NCBI GenBank assembly: GCA_018821535.1
Contig: JAHJLV010000026.1
Location: forward strand, 124,001-188,000
Length of the DNA: 64,000 nt
Direction: 5' to 3'
Origin: Pseudomonadota bacterium
Lineage (GTDB): Bacteria > Desulfobacterota > Desulfobacteria > Desulfobacterales > Desulfobacteraceae
Shown: one piece after another, positions 61,323 through 64,000 of the stretch
Layout of the letters: every line of letters starts with the position of its first letter
Position numbering within the stretch: position 1 is the first letter of the stretch
The notes under the pieces: model-generated
Seen by the model: only the letters and a program-made list of their open reading frames with translations
Database searches by the model: none
Told to the model about the DNA's origin: nothing
Translations under genes and position numbers: made by a program

Positions 61323-61700
61323 TTATTCAGGCAGCTTTCCCTTTAATAAATCCCCGAGGCCGGCAAACGGGTTGGCTCCGCCACCTCTTTTTGATGGAAT
61401 ATCCGGTGCATCCTGGTCAAGGGCGTCGGATACCTGATCCCGTGAGTGTGCATTGTCGTGGCAATATATACACAAAAGCTCCCAGTTGCTGCCATCGGAC
61501 GGATTATTGTCATGGTTATGGTCTTTATGGTGAACCGTCAATTCACGCAGGCGTTTACCCTCGAATTCACGACCGCAATGTCCGCATATCCAGGGGTAAA
61601 GCTTCAGTGCTTTTTCCCGGTAAGTATTTTCCCGGTTTTTCTTCAGGCGAAGTGCTTCGATGACAGCCGGACTGGCATTGTTTGAGCTTTTTAAAGACAT
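61323..61700 (-). CDS. YajD-like HNH nuclease
   Basis: The 125-residue protein has an HNH motif framed by two zinc CxxC pairs: CGHC, LTVHHKDHNHDNNPSDGSNW (the His-His and Asn core) and CIYCHDNAH. The C-terminus is glycine/proline-rich (GGGANPFAGLGDLLKG). It looks like E. coli YajD, a predicted DNA or RNA nuclease with no settled role. The ATG at 61700 follows AAAGGAAA; the frame continues 69 codons upstream into the bio promoter region without coding character. Confidence 0.88.
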   Translation of the reverse strand: MSLKSSNNASPAVIEALRLKKNRENTYREKALKLYPWICGHCGREFEGKRLRELTVHHKDHNHDNNPSDGSNWELLCIYCHDNAHSRDQVSDALDQDAPDIPSKRGGGANPFAGLGDLLKGKLPE

Positions 61701-61815
61701 ATTTATTTCCTTTGAAAATTTTATGTGTAATTTTATATCCTTATAGCATATTATCAGGTTAAAAATGCAAATTTCCTTTGGATTTCTTCTCAGGTATTGA
61801 CTTCTTGCATGATTT

Positions 61816-61847
61816 TGGTTAACTAAATATTGTTTTAGGGTTAACCA
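61816..61847. promoter_or_regulatory. Candidate BirA operator of the bio operon
   Basis: TGGTTAAC (61816-61823) and GTTAACCA (61840-61847) are perfect 8-base inverted arms with a 16-base spacer. Size, spacing and the GGTTAAC core resemble bacterial BirA boxes (TTGTAAACC-N14/15-GGTTTACAA). It lies directly upstream of bioA, so biotin-BirA repression of bioAF is likely. Confidence 0.62.
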
Positions 61848-61885
61848 GAATTTGAATGGACAATATACCGGATCAGAAGATAATA

Positions 61886-63178
61886 ATGAAAAAGGCAATT
61901 CAATCATCCCTGGATTTTGACCGGGAACACATCTGGCATCCTTACACCTCCATGACCCGGCCGCTGAAGACCTATCCTGTGGCCTCTGCCTGCGGAGTGT
62001 ATCTGAATCTTGCCGACGGAAGAAAACTGATTGACGGGATGTCCTCCTGGTGGGCTGCCATCCACGGCTATAACCATCCGCTTTTAAATGCGGCAGCCAA
62101 AGACCAGATCGACAAAATGGCCCATGTCATGTTCGGCGGTATTACCCATGAACCTGCCATTGCGCTGTCACGCAAACTCATTGACATTACCCCGGCCCCT
62201 TTAGACCGGATTTTTTTATGTGACTCCGGATCCGTATCTGTGGAAGTGGCCATCAAAATGGCGTTTCAATACTGGCATTCAAAAAATCATCCTGAAAAAA
62301 ACACCTTGATGACGGTCAAATCCGGCTATCATGGGGACACCTTTTTTGCCATGTCTGTATGCGATCCAGTCACAGGCATGCACCACATGTTTAATGATAT
62401 CCTGCCAAAACACCATTTCTGTGAAGCCCCGGCCTGCAGATTTGACGACCTCTGGGATGACAGACATATCGCAGCCATGAAAACCTTGATTCAAAAGCAT
62501 CATACGTCCTGTGCCGCAGTAATTCTTGAACCGGTGGTCCAGGGTGCCGGCGGCATGCGGTTTTATTCTCCGGTATATTTAAAAAAACTGCGACAATTGT
62601 GTGATGAATATAATCTTCTGCTGATCCTGGATGAAATCGCCACAGGGTTCGGGCGCACAGGAGAGCTGTTCGGATGCAACCATGCAAACATCAGCCCGGA
62701 TATCATGTGTGTGGGCAAAGCATTAACCGGCGGATACCTGACCCTTGCCGCCACCCTGACCACTGAAAAAATCAGCACTGCCATCTCCTCTGGTGAGAGC
62801 GGAGCGCTCATGCACGGACCGACCTATATGGGAAATCCTCTGGCCTGCAGTATTGCGCTTGCCAATCTGAACCTGCTGTTCTCCTGCGACTGGCAGGCAA
62901 ATATCAAAAGAATCGAATCAAAACTGATTGCAGGCCTTGAGCCCTGCCGCACCTTTAAACAGGTCAAGGACGTCCGGGTTTTAGGCGCCATCGGGGTGGT
63001 GGAAATGAAGGACCCGGTGGACATGGAACGTATCCAGCAGCAGTTTGTGGATCAGGGCATCTGGATCAGACCCTTTGGCAGACTGATTTATACCATGCCG
63101 CCCTATATCATCGAAGACGCTGAGCTGGACACCCTGACCCGAAAAATGACACAGATTATCAGCAAAACAGGAAGTTAA
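61886..63178 (+). CDS. bioA: Adenosylmethionine-8-amino-7-oxononanoate aminotransferase
   Basis: The enzyme uses SAM as amino donor to make 7,8-diaminopelargonic acid in biotin synthesis. It starts with FDREHIWHPYTSM, then SSWWAAIHGYNHP, SGYHGDTFFAMSVCDP, LILDEIATGFGRTGE, and the PLP Lys in CVGKALTGGYLTL (Lys278). The 430-residue length fits BioA. I chose ATG 61886, preceded by CAGAAG: the upstream ATG at 61856 lies only 8 bases after the presumed BirA operator and would leave little leader. bioF follows after two bases, so the pair is one operon. Confidence 0.95.
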   Translation: MKKAIQSSLDFDREHIWHPYTSMTRPLKTYPVASACGVYLNLADGRKLIDGMSSWWAAIHGYNHPLLNAAAKDQIDKMAHVMFGGITHEPAIALSRKLIDITPAPLDRIFLCDSGSVSVEVAIKMAFQYWHSKNHPEKNTLMTVKSGYHGDTFFAMSVCDPVTGMHHMFNDILPKHHFCEAPACRFDDLWDDRHIAAMKTLIQKHHTSCAAVILEPVVQGAGGMRFYSPVYLKKLRQLCDEYNLLLILDEIATGFGRTGELFGCNHANISPDIMCVGKALTGGYLTLAATLTTEKISTAISSGESGALMHGPTYMGNPLACSIALANLNLLFSCDWQANIKRIESKLIAGLEPCRTFKQVKDVRVLGAIGVVEMKDPVDMERIQQQFVDQGIWIRPFGRLIYTMPPYIIEDAELDTLTRKMTQIISKTGS

Positions 63179-63180
63179 CA

Positions 63181-64000
63181 GTGAACCCCATTTATCAGAC
63201 ATATACACAGGCACTGAAACGCCTTAAAGATGCAGACCAGTTGCGGTCTTTCAAACAAATTGACTACAGACACACCAAAATCATCACATACAAAAACACA
63301 CCCTGCCTGAACCTGTCCTCCAATGATTATCTGGGGCTTGCAACGGATGAGGCGTTGTGCAGGGAATTTTATGGTGCTGTCAACGCGATTTCAAGCCGAT
63401 CCGGCAACAGCGATCTGATCAATCAATATGGTCTGGGATCTTCATCCTCGCGTCTTCTAACCGGCAATTCCATTCTCTATGAGACGCTGGAAAACCAAAT
63501 CTGCAAATGGTATGGTGTTGACGAGGCTGCCCTGATCTTCAACAGCGGATACCATGCCAATTTAGGTGTTATCAGCGCCCTTGCAGGGAAAAACGATCTG
63601 ATCCTTTCGGACAGCCTGAACCATGCCAGCATCATAGACGGCATCCGGCTGTCCAAAGCCCGATGCATGGTTTTCCCGCACAATGACACGGGCAGGCTTG
63701 AAGCGCTTCTTGAACAGAACAGGGCCCGATTTGAAAATGTCCTGATCATCACTGAATCCCTTTTCAGCATGGATGGAGACCGGGCTGATCTTGAAACGCT
63801 TGTGAAACTTAAGAATAAATACAAAGCACTCTTATATATTGACGAAGCCCACAGTGCAGGCGTTTTCGGCCCACAAGGCCAGGGACTGTGTTACCAGGCA
63901 GGCCTTTGTGATCAGGTGGATATTCTTCTGGGAACCATGGGAAAAGCCCTTGCCTCCCACGGGGCCTATATTCTAACCCGTCCCTTGATCAAATCATACC
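63181..64000 (+). CDS. bioF: 8-amino-7-oxononanoate synthase (3' end outside window)
   Basis: The frame from GTG 63181 runs off the right edge without a stop, covering about 273 residues. It has the alpha-oxoamine synthase features: NLSSNDYLGLAT (about 43-54), GSSSSRLLTGNS, LIFNSGYHAN, LSDSLNHASIIDGIRLSKA, LLYIDEAHSAGVFGPQG and the PLP Lys255 in GTMGKALASHGAYIL. Only the C-terminal part is missing. It condenses pimeloyl-ACP/CoA with alanine before the BioA step. The GTG start is two bases after the bioA stop, suggesting translational coupling. Confidence 0.94.
   Translation, partial: MNPIYQTYTQALKRLKDADQLRSFKQIDYRHTKIITYKNTPCLNLSSNDYLGLATDEALCREFYGAVNAISSRSGNSDLINQYGLGSSSSRLLTGNSILYETLENQICKWYGVDEAALIFNSGYHANLGVISALAGKNDLILSDSLNHASIIDGIRLSKARCMVFPHNDTGRLEALLEQNRARFENVLIITESLFSMDGDRADLETLVKLKNKYKALLYIDEAHSAGVFGPQGQGLCYQAGLCDQVDILLGTMGKALASHGAYILTRPLIKSY

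Noticed and set aside
1..64000. tRNA, rRNA, insertion sequences
   Set aside because: I looked for T-arm-like GGTTCGAATCC patterns, rRNA stretches and transposase motifs and found none; a covariance-model scan would settle small RNAs.

Overview
The window looks like a chromosomal segment of a sulfate-reducing deltaproteobacterium of the Desulfobacteraceae type (Desulfobacter/Desulfobacula/Desulfotignum-like). This is inferred from a TunR-type tungstate regulator paired with a TSUP transporter, a periplasmic [NiFe] hydrogenase related to the NiFeSe family, a heme-c chemoreceptor, citrate synthase, and moderate GC with A-rich spacers. No rRNA, tRNA, CRISPR array, insertion sequence or prophage was seen. 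Coding density is high; only two gene-free stretches exceed 300 bases (14613-14991 and 28235-28544).

Layout. 1-996: end of an Mla/MCE lipid-transport operon. 1020-3262: a sigma-54 activator divergent from a zinc-ribbon/PilZ-like protein. 3279-12930: housekeeping genes (priA, upp-uraA, OmpA-like lipoprotein, glycerophosphodiesterase, gltA, FmdB-like zinc ribbon, recN, a small conserved gene). 13056-18141: TraB-like membrane protein, an orphan Nif11-domain protein, a LonB-like protease with a possible heat-shock promoter, and a Crp-like regulator. 18138-28234: a six-gene cluster for a large DUF4347/seven-blade propeller exoprotein (LEPR motif near its N-terminus), with a FecR protein, a TolC-TPR lipoprotein and three HlyD-type adaptors, one fused to an M50 protease and one to a GAF-like domain; no ABC ATPase is encoded. 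28545-34279: HDOD protein, purN, a Cys-rich protein, polA, nadK. 34289-36420: TSUP transporter and TunR with a candidate operator between them. 36479-38139: YhhN-like membrane protein and a CheX-REC protein.

38192-51419 (minus strand) is the most unusual part: ten tightly spaced genes, apparently one operon. The order is HTH-receiver regulator, hydrogenase large subunit (no C-terminal maturation peptide), Tat-exported small subunit, MCP, receiver/substrate-binding-protein fusion, MCP with a periplasmic CxxCH heme motif, hybrid CheA (two CheW domains plus a receiver), CheW, CheB, CheR. I read it as a chemosensory pathway built around a periplasmic hydrogenase, plausibly a hydrogen or redox sensor that drives taxis or its own transcription. 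This is an inference.

51600-64000: a LeuCD-family hydratase with a XRE-cupin regulator, a FapA-like protein, YigZ, purine nucleoside phosphorylase, a hybrid histidine kinase, a DHH phosphoesterase, a YajD-like HNH nuclease, and bioA-bioF (bioF cut by the window end) behind a palindrome resembling a BirA operator.
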